The notes under the pieces: model-generated
The model's database searches: none
Seen by the model: the letters and a program-made list of their open reading frames with translations, nothing else
Told to the model about the DNA's origin: nothing
Translations under genes and position numbers: made by a program
NCBI GenBank assembly: GCA_000787465.1
Contig: JSYX01000344.1
Location: forward strand, 1 to 20,029
Origin: Thermomucor indicae-seudaticae
Lineage: Eukaryota > Mucoromycota > Mucoromycetes > Mucorales > Lichtheimiaceae
DNA length: 20,029 nt
Direction: 5' to 3'
Shown: piece after piece, positions 1-9,248 of the stretch
How the letters are laid out: every line of letters starts with the position of its first letter
Position numbering within the stretch: position 1 is the stretch's first letter

Positions 1-237
1 AACACGCCGTGGACGCCGTTCTAGTCGAACCGCAGGACTGATGTAACTTGCAGCATCGGGCGAAAGCGTTCCATGTGCGTATTCACCCAGCCTCCCCAGC
101 CACACTTTATTCTGTCTTCTCAAAAAGTCGAAAAAATAAGTTACGGGTAGTACAAAAGTGGCGGAGCACTGCGCTTCATGCACATGATACATTATGATCT
201 CAAGGATCATAAATTCTAAATAGCAGGAGCAATGGGT

Positions 238-598
238 TCATCGATTGTCTGCGTAAGCGGGCGGTGGTATTGCGATCTCTTCGTAAGTGGGAGGTGATAT
301 CCCACGATCGTCTTCTGGAGAGTCTCGAGGTATCGATACAGCGGTATCATAACGATTATTTGTGGATTCTTGGAACGTAGGCTGTTGAAGTCTTCTCTCA
401 CGCATGTTCTGTCGTATTCTTGCTGCCACTGGTATAGCAACAGTAGTCAGCGCCTGTGCCATTCATTGTGTCGCAAGAAGGCTACTTACATTCCTGAGCT
501 TCTTGATTTTGCTTTGCGTAAAATGAAAAAACGCACAACAAGAAGAAATATACCAAAAGTACCGCAATGATAACAGTGACATAAGTAGGCCAGGGCAT
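238..598 (-). CDS. Small one-pass membrane protein with PPxY-type tail motifs
   Basis: Two exons, 598..490 and 428..238, joined across a 61-nt intron (489..429). The intron has a GTAAGT donor, a CTGAC branch-like site and a CCAG acceptor. The joined frame is 99 residues. Residues about 5-27 form one hydrophobic segment (TYVTVIIAVLLVYFFLLCVF), followed by a basic and glutamine-rich stretch and a tail with SPPTYEE and PPPAY near the C-terminus. PPxY motifs bind WW domains of Rsp5/Nedd4 ubiquitin ligases, so a membrane adaptor or a self-regulated membrane protein is a reasonable inference. An upstream in-frame ATG at 646 would add 16 residues. The spliced frame is convincing because the phase-1 junction restores the frame leading to both motifs. 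The family is not recognised. Confidence 0.6.
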
Positions 599-646
599 GC
601 TTGACGGGAAGAAAATAAGTAAATCCAAAAGTGCCTCGCTTATCAT

Positions 647-1398
647 ATTTATTACACTGCTGAGCCAGCAAACTTTGCACTACAGTACGTTGCCGAGCGT
701 ACCAGGCGACTGTCGCGGGAAAAAAGACTTGCCCATTCGCATATACGGAATCTTGCTTTATAACACGTGCTTTACGCTACTCTTAACCGATCACGTAAGA
801 TACCTGGAGAGGATAACGAGGTTGAGTAATACTGGACGCTGCCGATCCGAATATATCAATCGCACAAAGATCTCGGGGATGTATGCAATTGAGGATCGGT
901 TATAGTTTCTGCTTCAAGTCTCAAGCAGACAGTATCGCTACGCGTGCATTAGAAGCTGCTTGTATTATTCAGTTAACGTCAATCCATGACCAGCCATGTG
1001 ATCTTTCTTCTTCGATGACCCGCGTCCCGCGTTTCCAAGAATAGGGCCTCTTATCTGCACAGTAAAGCCAAGATTAAGTTACGGACCTGTTTTGTTCAGC
1101 ATCTTGTTTACGCGTTAATCGAACGTCTTTACTGAAGACTTCGGTAAAGAAATTACAAATTGTTTATACCACATTTGTCGCGGCTCTATGGAATAATCCA
1201 ACTGAGTCTCAGCAGTGCATATTACTTTGTTTCCACTTCCTGTTCACATAAAATCACAGGGTATGCCATGACGACCATTGAATGGGCTTGCTGTTCTTTG
1301 TGACAGAATACACTAATCATGGAACTTCCTTTGCTTTACATTTCCGTCAATGGGTTCTTGTCTTTCAGCAGTCGTTACCCGGGAATCTGTTTATAACA
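647..1398. other. Intergenic stretch between permease 3' end and PPxY gene
   Basis: I see no supportable gene here. Short frames on both strands lack motifs, splice continuity or recognisable composition. It would hold the 3' end of the permease transcript and the promoter of the minus-strand PPxY gene. The minus frame directly upstream of that gene is open to a stop near 690, so a longer N-terminus or an upstream exon is possible but unproven. Confidence 0.4.
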
Positions 1399-3831
1399 CT
1401 AAAACTCTCTTTGGTGATGCTGCTCCTCAACGTCCTCGCTCAACGGCACAGGTGTGTATCCTCCAAAGATTTCTTGCTCTAGTGCTGCTCTACCACTCTT
1501 GCGGATGGATGCATTGTATGAATGTCCAGGGGTATTCTTTATGACGATTTGGTAGTACTAGATATCGCCAGCCACGGCGTGAGCGAAAGTAGGTAATAAT
1601 GAAGCGCTGTGATCAACGTTACGTACCCAAAAGATCATAGACACGAACATGGATGCTATCGCAGTGACGTAAGGCACTAGATCGGTATTTCGTTAATTAC
1701 ACATAGTGCTCCGGTGGTTGGCCTTTACCCTAAGGCTTTCTTACCCCAGTAAGGGTAATACGGATTGTCAACTGGGATAAAGACGAAAATCAAAGCATAG
1801 ACTGTGAATGCCAGAAAGACCCATACACACACTACATACACATAGTTGCCACAGTCAACAACCATATTCGTCCAATTTTATTGTTCAGGTATCCACTCAC
1901 CGAGAGGTGCGACTATAGGCCGCTTGTTGTCTGGTTCCCGCTTGCGCAGAATAAGTACACCCAAAGCAATGAGAAAGTAGAAGATCTAAGTAGGATAATG
2001 TAGGTTGATTAGACACACGGTTAGAGAATATAACAGCGCAGGCAGTTACGTACATAAACAGGATAAGCTGCGAACGCGATGATGAACTTGTAGACAGCTC
2101 CAGGAGGAAGAGCAACTGTAAAGAAAATGGTCAGACCGTATTGCAAGAGATATGCATTAACAGGACTCTTGACGCGTGGGTTAACCCGTCCAAAAGTGTG
2201 ACCGTATGGCAGCAATCCTGCTCTTCCAGTTTCCATGATGATACGTCCTGCTGAAAAGTTCAAGGCAGCACCACATCCGAATGCACCGAGTCCAATAAAC
2301 ACGGGAAGGATTTTTGATGCAAAGTTCTCTCCCAAAGACTTCTTAAAACTATATCCATGTCGTCAACGCCTCCACCCTTTGTTTTGACTTATCCAAGAGG
2401 CGACACTTACAAGGCTGCCGCCACGATGAATTCGGAGTCCTTCATAACTGAAAGCGGAAGCACGACCAGGTACGCGATATTAGTCATTACGTAGAGAAAA
2501 GCTGTAGTACCGAGTGCTGCAGCCGATGCTTTCGGAAGGTTCTTAATTGGATCCTGCAGCACAAAGGTTTTATAGTACTTGTCCAATGACTACCGATTTT
2601 TCCTTTTCTCGTACCTTGACTTCATCCAACACGTAGTTTAGGTTATGCCATCCGCTATAGCTGTTCATTACCTGTCATGGTAACGAAAAAAGGTTAGTAC
2701 TGTCGGCAAATGCAACTGTACCGTAACTTACATAATACAGGCCCGAAGCATACGGGGCTATTGTATTTGCCGTACCTTCAAACGAAAGGTTTGATGCAGC
2801 GTCTACGTCGGTTGGCAGAACTCCAATGGCTGCCAATAAGCCTACGCCGACGACTAATAAGAGAATTGATACCTTGACCGCTGTCAAAAAGCCCATGACT
2901 TTCATGGACAGCTGCATGCGAGACTGAGTGGGGCAAAATAGAGTGTGGCAGATAGCAGGGAGCGGGCCAAACCTTAATAGACAATATATTCATTACTGTA
3001 AGAAGAGTAGCACACAGCACTAATAGATGCTCATTAGTTCCTTTGTCTTCCTCTTTTCTCTGCCTGAGCCGAGCTGTATATGCACTTACGGGCCCATGCG
3101 CGCTCTATCCAATCCGACTTGAACTTTTCTCCAAATAATGCATAGTTCATATAAGATCCAAACACCATCCCTGAAGACAAACAAACATCAACTCCTGTCT
3201 CGCGTATTTGGTTAGGGAAAGGGAAAACCTTGGGCCGCCACTCCACTCGAGCGATTCATGAGATTCCACATAGTGAATAGGTACGCCAAAAGGTATCTTG
3301 GTTTTCTGTAGCAGTATTCTAGGTAACCGACCTCACCACCACTAATATGCAGCATTTACGAAACATTTCCTCTTCAAGAACGCTACGGTTGTTACCTCCG
3401 TGGAAGCTTGGGAAGAAATCAAATGAGTCAAAGGTATATAACATTGCCTCCTGTCCTTTACCATTGTACCCAGTTCTGCGAAGGTCCAAGTGCCAGCCAT
3501 GGCTACAAGAGCACCAGCAAACCAGATAAGGACATTCATGCCTCCGGAGCCAACCAACTGTAACGTCAATGTTGGGCTGACGAAAATGCCAGCGCCCATA
3601 ATGTAGCTGACATTGACCATGGCCCCTGTGACCCATCCGATTTTACGTTCAAGTCGTTGATCTTTTTGTACATTGTCAATACTCTGCGAATTGCCACCGT
3701 CGGATCCTCTTCCGCAAACCTCCAATCGCAAGCGGTTCCAGATAGTCTAGTGGATCATTATGCTGTCCGTGTTCGTCATTGTTGTCAAGAAAACGTTGAC
3801 GTTCATCATTGTCTATTGGTAACGAAGTCAT
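1399..3831 (-). CDS. Amino acid permease, APC superfamily, LAT/MUP1-like
   Basis: A plasma-membrane or organellar amino acid transporter of the LAT (SLC7-like) group. I spliced 14 exons: 3831..3720, 3661..3462, 3406..3396, 3341..3229, 3170..3090, 3019..2973, 2911..2732, 2671..2615, 2553..2411, 2348..2054, 1985..1901, 1831..1745, 1676..1627 and 1557..1399. All 13 introns are GT-AG, 54-70 nt, and the phases agree throughout, giving 539 residues. An acidic N-terminal tail is followed by TM1 with GAGIF (residues 60-64, the substrate-binding unwound loop of the family). Then come LPRSGGE (105-111), YSGWHNLNYVLDEVK from about residue 253, and a late VDNPYYPYW motif before the last membrane span. 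About 12 membrane segments are expected for the family. The C-terminal tail of about 50 residues is hydrophilic and acidic. Substrate is not readable; large neutral amino acids or methionine are the usual ones. Confidence 0.88.
3396..3406 (-). other. 11-nt microexon of the permease gene
   Basis: The minus-strand bases CTTCCACGGAG lie between a CCCAAG acceptor and a GTAACA donor. They are flanked by introns of 55 nt (3461..3407) and 54 nt (3395..3342). Including them turns the junction into L-P-R-S-G-G-E, the conserved loop after TM2 in this family. Skipping them breaks the frame. Confidence 0.85.
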
Positions 3832-4286
3832 GACGCATAAACACTCTTAACTGCTCTTGGTGCAAGTCGTAACCGGAATAGGATCATTGTGTCACCTTTC
3901 CCGAAATGCAGGATAACATCCCATTCTTGGATCAGAAAAGCTTTCAGCATGCCATTAACAAGGGGCAGCATCCTTGTGTCGTCTCTACCTAGCCACTACG
4001 AGTGTATAAGGCAACTTTTATGGTCAAAAAGTAAAGGTGGGCAAGGGGAAGGCCGACAGAGACGGGACGTACGATGCAGTCTACAGTTCCGCCATTTATG
4101 CAAGATTTCAATGCTTTTGATGTACATTCTTCCTGATCAACCTTGCAAATAAAGATCAAGTACTTTTTTCCCTGGCCCGATTAAGCTGCTCGCAACCGAT
4201 CCTTTTTTATTATTTTAAGGTGAATGAAATGTTGAACGTAAAGACACGTAAGCATGTCTTTGCGTCCAAAAGAAATGCCAAGTCGC
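3832..4286. other. Permease upstream region and ubiquitin-L40 3' region
   Basis: This lies between two minus-strand genes. It should contain the permease promoter and the 3' untranslated region of the ubiquitin-L40 transcript. On the minus strand an AATAAA-like polyadenylation signal lies at 4211..4206, about 76 nt past the stop codon at 4287. No supportable gene is seen; plus-strand frames here have no recognisable content. Confidence 0.45.
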
Positions 4287-4853
4287 TTATTTGAGCTATA
4301 GTAGAATAAGGATCAAAATCTGAACAAGATGACACTGCAAGCAAAACTTCCATTACCTTCTTCTTGGGACGGAGCTGGTTCGAGTGGCCGCACTTTCTCT
4401 TGCGGCAGTTGGTAGCACGAGGAGGAAGACGAGCATAGCACTTGCGGCAGATCATCTTTTCGCAGTTGTACTTGGAGGCCAAAGCCTTGAGCGATGGTTC
4501 AATGATACCACCACGCAGACGAAGCACAAGGTGAAGAGTGGATTCCTTTTGAATGTTGTAGTCAGAAAGGGTGCGGCCATCTTCAAGCTGCTTGCCGGCG
4601 AAAATCAGACGCTGCTGCTCGGGAGGAATGCCTAATGTTTTGACATGAATAAAGCTTTCCTGGTTTTCTTTTCGTGTTTCCCATTACGCACCCTCCTTGT
4701 CTTGAATCTTTTGCTTGACATTGTCAATGCTGTCAGAGCTATAAGATAATAAAGGTTGGTGTCCTGTACATGCATTAAGTCTGGGCTATTTTATTACCTT
4801 TCGACCTCAAGGGTGATGGTCTTGCCGGTAAGGGTCTTGACGAAAATCTGCAT
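4287..4853 (-). CDS. RPL40: Ubiquitin-60S ribosomal protein L40 fusion
   Basis: Four exons (4853..4798, 4738..4692, 4631..4357, 4295..4287) with introns of 59, 60 and 61 nt give 128 residues, exactly the usual length of this fusion. Residues 1-76 are ubiquitin, starting [18 protein letters not shown] and ending LRLRGG. The remaining 52 residues are L40 (eL40), beginning [17 protein letters not shown], with the four zinc-binding cysteines in [11 protein letters not shown] and NCRKRKC. The last exon is only 9 nt and encodes LK plus the stop codon. The protein is cleaved after Gly76 to give free ubiquitin and a large-subunit ribosomal protein. Compared with yeast ubiquitin as I remember it, positions 22 (Ser), 28 (Gln) and 39 (Glu) differ. 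Confidence 0.97.
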
Positions 4854-4862
4854 GGTAGATTT

Positions 4863-4920
4863 CTGAGGATATCATGGTACATAAGTATGATGAATGGATG
4901 GATGGATGGATAATCCCTAC
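4863..4920 (-). other. Candidate 5' UTR intron of the ubiquitin-L40 gene
   Basis: Upstream of the start codon the minus strand reads a GTAGGG donor-like site at 4920 and a TCCTCAG acceptor-like site ending at 4863, ten nt before the ATG. The 58-nt length matches the coding introns. A short tetranucleotide repeat lies inside it. No transcript evidence is available here. Confidence 0.4.
4894..4910. repeat. ATGG tetranucleotide microsatellite
   Basis: Four tandem copies of ATGG on the plus strand, inside the candidate 5' UTR intron of the ubiquitin-L40 gene. Confidence 0.8.
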
Positions 4921-5327
4921 CTTGTAGTTGATGAAGAGGGTCTTTCACTGCCGCCCAGCAGACAGGAAGACCTTCAAGCGCAACCGCTTTCCGCCATGTT
5001 CCGGGTCGGGCCATTCCGGATAGTTGTGTCACATTTCAAGATGCCTCCACATTGTTGGTTATAATGAAATTGAAAGGCAATCTTCATGCGTTTGGTCTCT
5101 CTAACCGTCCTTTACGCAAAGAAAATTGAACAAACACAGTTTCCATGGACGAAAAGTCATGTAACAGACCATTTGTCGCTGCTATTCACATTTTGACACC
5201 GCAATTCGTCACGAAATGAGTCAAACGCATATACAGAGGCAGAAAAACAGGGTTACAGAGAGGAAATGTTAATCATATGAATATCCTTGAAAAAATAGCG
5301 TGTTCCATGCGATAGAACCATCGACTG

Positions 5328-5717
5328 TCACTGTGTAAACTGTTCAGTGCTATCATTTCTTGTATGCCTTCTCGGATTAAAAAATGTCCGCGAAGAACTT
5401 TTGAGCAAAGTGGATAGTGTGGTGATTTCGGCTCGGGACTCATACTGGGAGTAGATCCTTTCTTGCTCCTTAGCATGATTAAACCAAGTTAAGCAATATT
5501 GACATCGCGTCTGTTTCGGTTCACAATCTGGATTCCATGGGCAGCTGGTCCGTTCAGGGAATCTAGCTTTACTGCCTGTTGCCAATTGCTTTCTGCAGTA
5601 CGAACATGGGAGAAAGTGGCTGTTTCCTCTCGGATCCATATCGCAAACGATTCGTTCATTGACGCTAGCTTTCTCGCGACTTGTGAACTGCTTTTGGCAA
5701 TACAGCATCGAGTTTCC
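5328..5717 (-). CDS. Cysteine-rich protein with 34-residue tandem repeats, unknown function
   Basis: An open minus-strand frame of 129 codons ending at a TGA at 5330..5328. It can be laid out as consecutive 34-residue units. Unit starts are LYCQKQFTSREKAS, SYCRKQLATGSKAR and QYCLTWFNHAKEQE; the first two share K-Q, K-A, E-R, a mid-unit Cys, a Pro and a terminal Cys. This gives repeated C-x2-C pairs reminiscent of small zinc-binding folds, but no known zinc-finger spacing fits. The frame may start at the ATG at 5708. It may instead be preceded by a 33-nt exon (5814..5782) across a 64-nt intron with a GTACGT donor and ATTAG acceptor, adding WCCGDGK. The third unit is degenerate. The family is not recognised, and a decayed gene is possible. 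Confidence 0.42.
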   Translation of the reverse strand, partial: GNSMLYCQKQFTSREKASVNERIVCDMDPRGNSHFLPCSYCRKQLATGSKARFPERTSCPWNPDCEPKQTRCQYCLTWFNHAKEQERIYSQYESRAEITTLSTLLKSSSRTFFNPRRHTRNDSTEQFTQ

Positions 5718-5838
5718 CTAATAGAAGGTAGTAAGTGAGTGGAACGATTGAGAGCTTGCAATGGGGATTGCTGACACGTACTACTTTTCCGTCGCCACAG
5801 CACCAGGCGGTAAACTATAGTGGGTTCAGTATGTTTTC

Positions 5839-6192
5839 GTGATCAACACTTATGCCTGTATGATATATATGCACAGCCACGAACAGGCCGTTTCGCACAC
5901 ACGATACAACTATGACACCACCATACTTGGCTGTTTTCACCCTGATTGTTTGAAAATCAACCCCATTGTACTAGGTTCCCTTGTCCCTGACAATGATCAT
6001 ATCATTTTAGATGTGCACAGAAGAATTGGGAGGTACGACCCTGCTGGACGCTTTGTCAGCGGCGGGGATCCTGTTCTCTTGTCTAACATCCTGACTACCT
6101 TATATAGTTCACAATGTGAGCACGCTGACAACTCGATAGATCCTGCGGTAACAAAGGATGACTGCACGGGGACCCGGGCAGAACGCCTGTAA
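5839..6192 (+). CDS. Hypothetical protein, 117 codons
   Basis: An uninterrupted plus-strand frame ending at a TAA. The true start may be one of the internal ATGs at 5860 or 5869. It contains a Cys/His-rich patch (LGCFHPDC) and a hydrophilic middle (RIGRYDPAGRF). Its composition looks protein-like, but there is no recognised domain, no splice support and no clear promoter. It lies upstream of the chitinase on the same strand. It could be a terminal exon of a decayed gene or a chance frame. Confidence 0.28.
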   Translation: MINTYACMIYMHSHEQAVSHTRYNYDTTILGCFHPDCLKINPIVLGSLVPDNDHIILDVHRRIGRYDPAGRFVSGGDPVLLSNILTTLYSSQCEHADNSIDPAVTKDDCTGTRAERL

Positions 6193-6575
6193 GCAATAAT
6201 TGCGATGACGTTATGAGTTTCTTTATGGTATCTGGTAATGATCAATTAATAGACTAAGACAGAAAAAAATTTCTGCAATACCGGGAGGTGCACTAAATGC
6301 AAAGATGTACATCGATTAATTATCAAAGGTGGAAAATTCCAAGATTCATGGACAGGCAAACTACACAATGAAAGGCTATATCATGGCTGCATACATGTAG
6401 GAATGGTTTTCATTCAAGCAAACGTCTAAAAAGTAGAGAATTGAGGGAAGGCACCGCTTAACATATTGTAATTATCGATGCATGATGATGAGTTAATATG
6501 ATTCCATGAAAGATTGGCGTAACTTGTGTTGGACCGAATTTTTTCTTTGTACCTTATTCAGGGACGAGACCTTTG
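6193..6575. other. Chitinase upstream region
   Basis: AT-rich sequence with no supportable gene on either strand. It would contain the upstream regulatory sequence of the chitinase gene. I cannot identify specific factor sites with confidence. Confidence 0.35.
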
Positions 6576-6584
6576 TATAAAAGG
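6576..6584 (+). promoter_or_regulatory. TATA box of the chitinase gene
   Basis: TATAAAAGG on the plus strand, about 53 nt upstream of the chitinase ATG at 6637. This would put transcription start near 6605-6615 and leave a short leader. Confidence 0.6.
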
Positions 6585-6636
6585 AACAGCAGTAAAAGAA
6601 TGTCCTTTATCCAACGCTTCATCTGTCTTATTTAAC

Positions 6637-8337
6637 ATGCTTTTCTCTCGTCCGATATCGACCTTAATGCTGGCCATCACAACCATGACGGCCGTTATGA
6701 CCAATGGTGTTACTGCTGACAAGACACTGACTGGCTATTTTCCCAACTGTAAGCTATTATGCTCTGGAGCATTGGTTGATCTGCTTTACTAACAGGGATT
6801 ACGTCAACAGGGCTTTATGCAAGATATCCCGTCAGCAAGGTTGATTTTTCAAAGTACACCCACATCAATTACGCGTTTGCCATGATGGTCAAAGGAAACA
6901 CACCCGAGTGGGCAGATTCGGCACAGGTTGACTCACAATTGCCAGAACTGGTCAAGGCAGCCCATGCCAAAGACGCCAAGGTCCTGATTTCCGTCGGCGG
7001 CTGGAGTGGGTGTTTGAGCTTCAGGTACAGTACAGACCGATTCATCTTTGATCAACTGGCTCAATACGTTAACCTTCTGTATATCATATGTAGTACAATG
7101 GCCGCTGATGCATCGTCTCGAAAGGAGTTCATTCAATGGAGTCTCGATGCAATTGACAAGTAAGTGAAAAATCCAGCTTCTACTTTCTGTAGTTCGAGGA
7201 CATGAACTAATCATGTTGCTCTTAGGTATGATATCGATGGGATAGATATCGGTAAGTGACCATATTCATTGTCTCACCTGGAGTTCCTACTAAGTCTTTC
7301 CCTCTATCAGATTGGGAATATCCTGGACGTCAAGGCGCAGGATGTAACGCCGTGGATGAAGCCCACGATGCCTCAAACCTGCTGACTCTTTTTCAAGAAC
7401 TGAGATCTGCTATGGATTCAAAGTACAAGGACGGGAACAAGGAATTGACCGCTGCTGTGCATGTGCGTACCTTTGTCACTTCATCGGGGAACACGGATGA
7501 TGTCTCTGCTTTCGACAAGGTCTTGGACCGTATCAATCTGATGACCTACGACATCAATGGCGCTTGGAACTCCACAACAGGTCTGTTCAATGTTGGGGAG
7601 ACCTAGGAACCAGAAAGAGCTCAAACGGAACATTATAATAGGTCCAAATGCTCCTTTCAAATTTGAGCCCGGTTATGGTGCTGGAGACAGCTACGTATCT
7701 GCAATTGACAGCTGGCTGAAAGCTGGCATGTCGCCCGAAAAGGTTTCGCCTGGTTTGGCATTTTATGGTCGTGCTACAAGTAAGTCGTCATATTGCATTT
7801 TGCCTAACGCCTTCATTCCTAAACGTCCGATTTATAGGAGCCACAGGGGATATGAGCAATACAAATCAATACCAGGCTCAAGTTGCCGGTCAACCTCCAC
7901 ATGGAGACTCGTATGATGCTGTTTGGAAAGATCCCTACTGCTCCAAGGACCCTGGCGGCTTGTCTGGCATCTGGCGCTACGGCAACTTGCGTTCTCAAGG
8001 TGTACTGACTTCCCCTACCGAAGCCGTTTCCCCATGGATCCGACACTGGGACAATGTGACTCAAACTCCTTGGTTGTTCAATACTAAAACAAAGGACTTT
8101 GTATCCTATGATGATCCCAAGTCAATTGCGATCAAGGTGGACTATGCGCTTTGCAAGGGTCTCGGTGGTGTTATGGTCTGGTCTGTCGACGAAGACTCGG
8201 ACAACAACGAGCTGTTGAACGAAGCCTATAAAATCAGAACAGGTACGGTAACGGGATGCCATTCTATTCTATTAAGCACATCGCCCTAAATGCGGAACGT
8301 ATTCTTAGATTCAAAGCCCTCTCAGTGCCCTTCGTAA
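6637..8337 (+). CDS. Secreted chitinase, glycoside hydrolase family 18
   Basis: Eight exons: 6637..6748, 6811..7024, 7094..7159, 7226..7251, 7311..7580, 7642..7779, 7838..8242 and 8309..8337, giving 419 residues. Introns are 58-69 nt, and the first has a perfect TACTAAC branch site. Residues 1 to about 27 look like a signal peptide. The TIM-barrel hallmarks follow in order: GYFPNWLYARYP (beta-1), SVGGWSG, the catalytic DGIDIDWE with Glu142 as proton donor, the MTYDINGAW substrate loop, and the closing GGVMVWSVDED. It hydrolyses beta-1,4 bonds in chitin, for cell-wall remodelling or nutrition. No carbohydrate-binding module or GPI signal is visible. If the last intron (8243..8308) is retained, the frame instead ends at 8289 with a different tail. 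The active site is complete. Confidence 0.92.
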
Positions 8338-8441
8338 ATATGGTGCATGGTATATTTGACCATAGAATCTGTATCTTTATGAAAATTGCTCTGTAGCATT
8401 ATGGATCTACACATAAAGGACGAAAATCTAGTTCTGTATGT

Positions 8442-8768
8442 TCATTGGTTTGTTCGGCTGCATTGCGTTACATTGTCATTTCGGGTTCCCTGCCACGTGG
8501 CGCTGGTCTTTAGGGGTTTGATCAGTATCTGTATATTCCGAGCTATATGCCCGCGACAGGAACTTTCTTTTTCTATGTAGCGGTTAGCTTCCGGCACAAA
8601 TAGACATAGACTCCAAAAGTATGGAATAATACCTGCCAGAAAAATCAGCCGATAAACATTAGTCCAAGATGTGAAAGTTGTTATAACAAAAGAGTAGCAC
8701 AAACGAAACCCGCCCAAATTCAAGAGGAGAAGATACAGAATTCCTTCCTCTTCATGGATATTCATCAC
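8442..8768 (-). pseudogene. Possible relic of a major facilitator transporter
   Basis: A minus-strand frame opens at an ATG at 8768 and runs 108 codons. It is hydrophobic at first and contains WTNVYRLIFLAGIIP, then LFVPEANRYIEKE. That order resembles the stretch of sugar or carboxylate transporters in which a W-R-hydrophobic-G-x-x-P segment precedes a PES-R motif at the start of the central loop. No further transporter exons are found on either side and an in-frame stop lies just upstream. If the resemblance is real, this is a fragment. Chance similarity of a hydrophobic frame cannot be excluded. Confidence 0.25.
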
Positions 8769-8808
8769 CCCTCTTCTTTCCCTTTAACCTTTCTTATCTT
8801 GCAGCGAC

Positions 8809-9180
8809 ATGGAGGAGCATCGTTTGCATGCAAGAAAACCTCAAAGATACACCGACACCTGTCTAATATATCCCAGCAAGTTCCGTCTCGAAAATAATCC
8901 AGCTTGCGTAAGAAGAAGATATTCAACAACCAGCCTTGACAGCAACTTCACGGCGACAGGCCGTAGCAGTATTCATCGAAAAGCCATGTCAGTAGGCACG
9001 CTACCCTTACTATATAGAGAACTGAACGGTTCATGCGCAACCATGGTCGAGTTTTCCGAACCCCGCAGGAAACAGAATGATCAGCCAACCTTATTATTAC
9101 CATCCTGTAATCTTCCTCTTCTCTCTCCTATCATAAATATATTTTTGGCCCCCTTCCCACTCACATTCCCTTCTCTTTAG
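8809..9180 (+). other. ERF4 upstream region with an unproven 123-codon frame
   Basis: This stretch lies upstream of the ERF4-family gene. An open plus-strand frame starts at ATG 8812-ish, just after a pyrimidine-rich tract and CTTGCAG, which looks like a 3' splice site, so it might be a leader exon. The frame has no recognisable motif. A CTATATAG at about 9010 and an ATAAATATATTTTT stretch at about 9134 are candidate core promoter elements for the downstream gene. I favour promoter plus 5' leader over an independent gene. Confidence 0.3.
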
Positions 9181-9248
9181 CAGCATCATTCAACAACGAC
9201 ATCTTGAAGCCGACATCAAAACTTGATCCCGATCCTCAGCAGAATGCC

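Noticed and set aside
1725..1744. Apparent permease stop after PYYPYWGKKALG
   Set aside because: A GTAAGA donor at 1744 and a CTAG acceptor at 1677 give a 68-nt intron, and the next exon continues VPYVTAIASMF, the expected last membrane span. The early stop lies in the intron.
3662..3750. Frameshift at the permease N-terminus
   Set aside because: A 58-nt GT-AG intron (3719..3662) joins the acidic leader to DQRLERKIGW in phase, so no frameshift is needed.
4210..4356. Extended L40 tail after PKKK
   Set aside because: The extra residues are read-through of a 61-nt intron; splicing gives the canonical LK ending.
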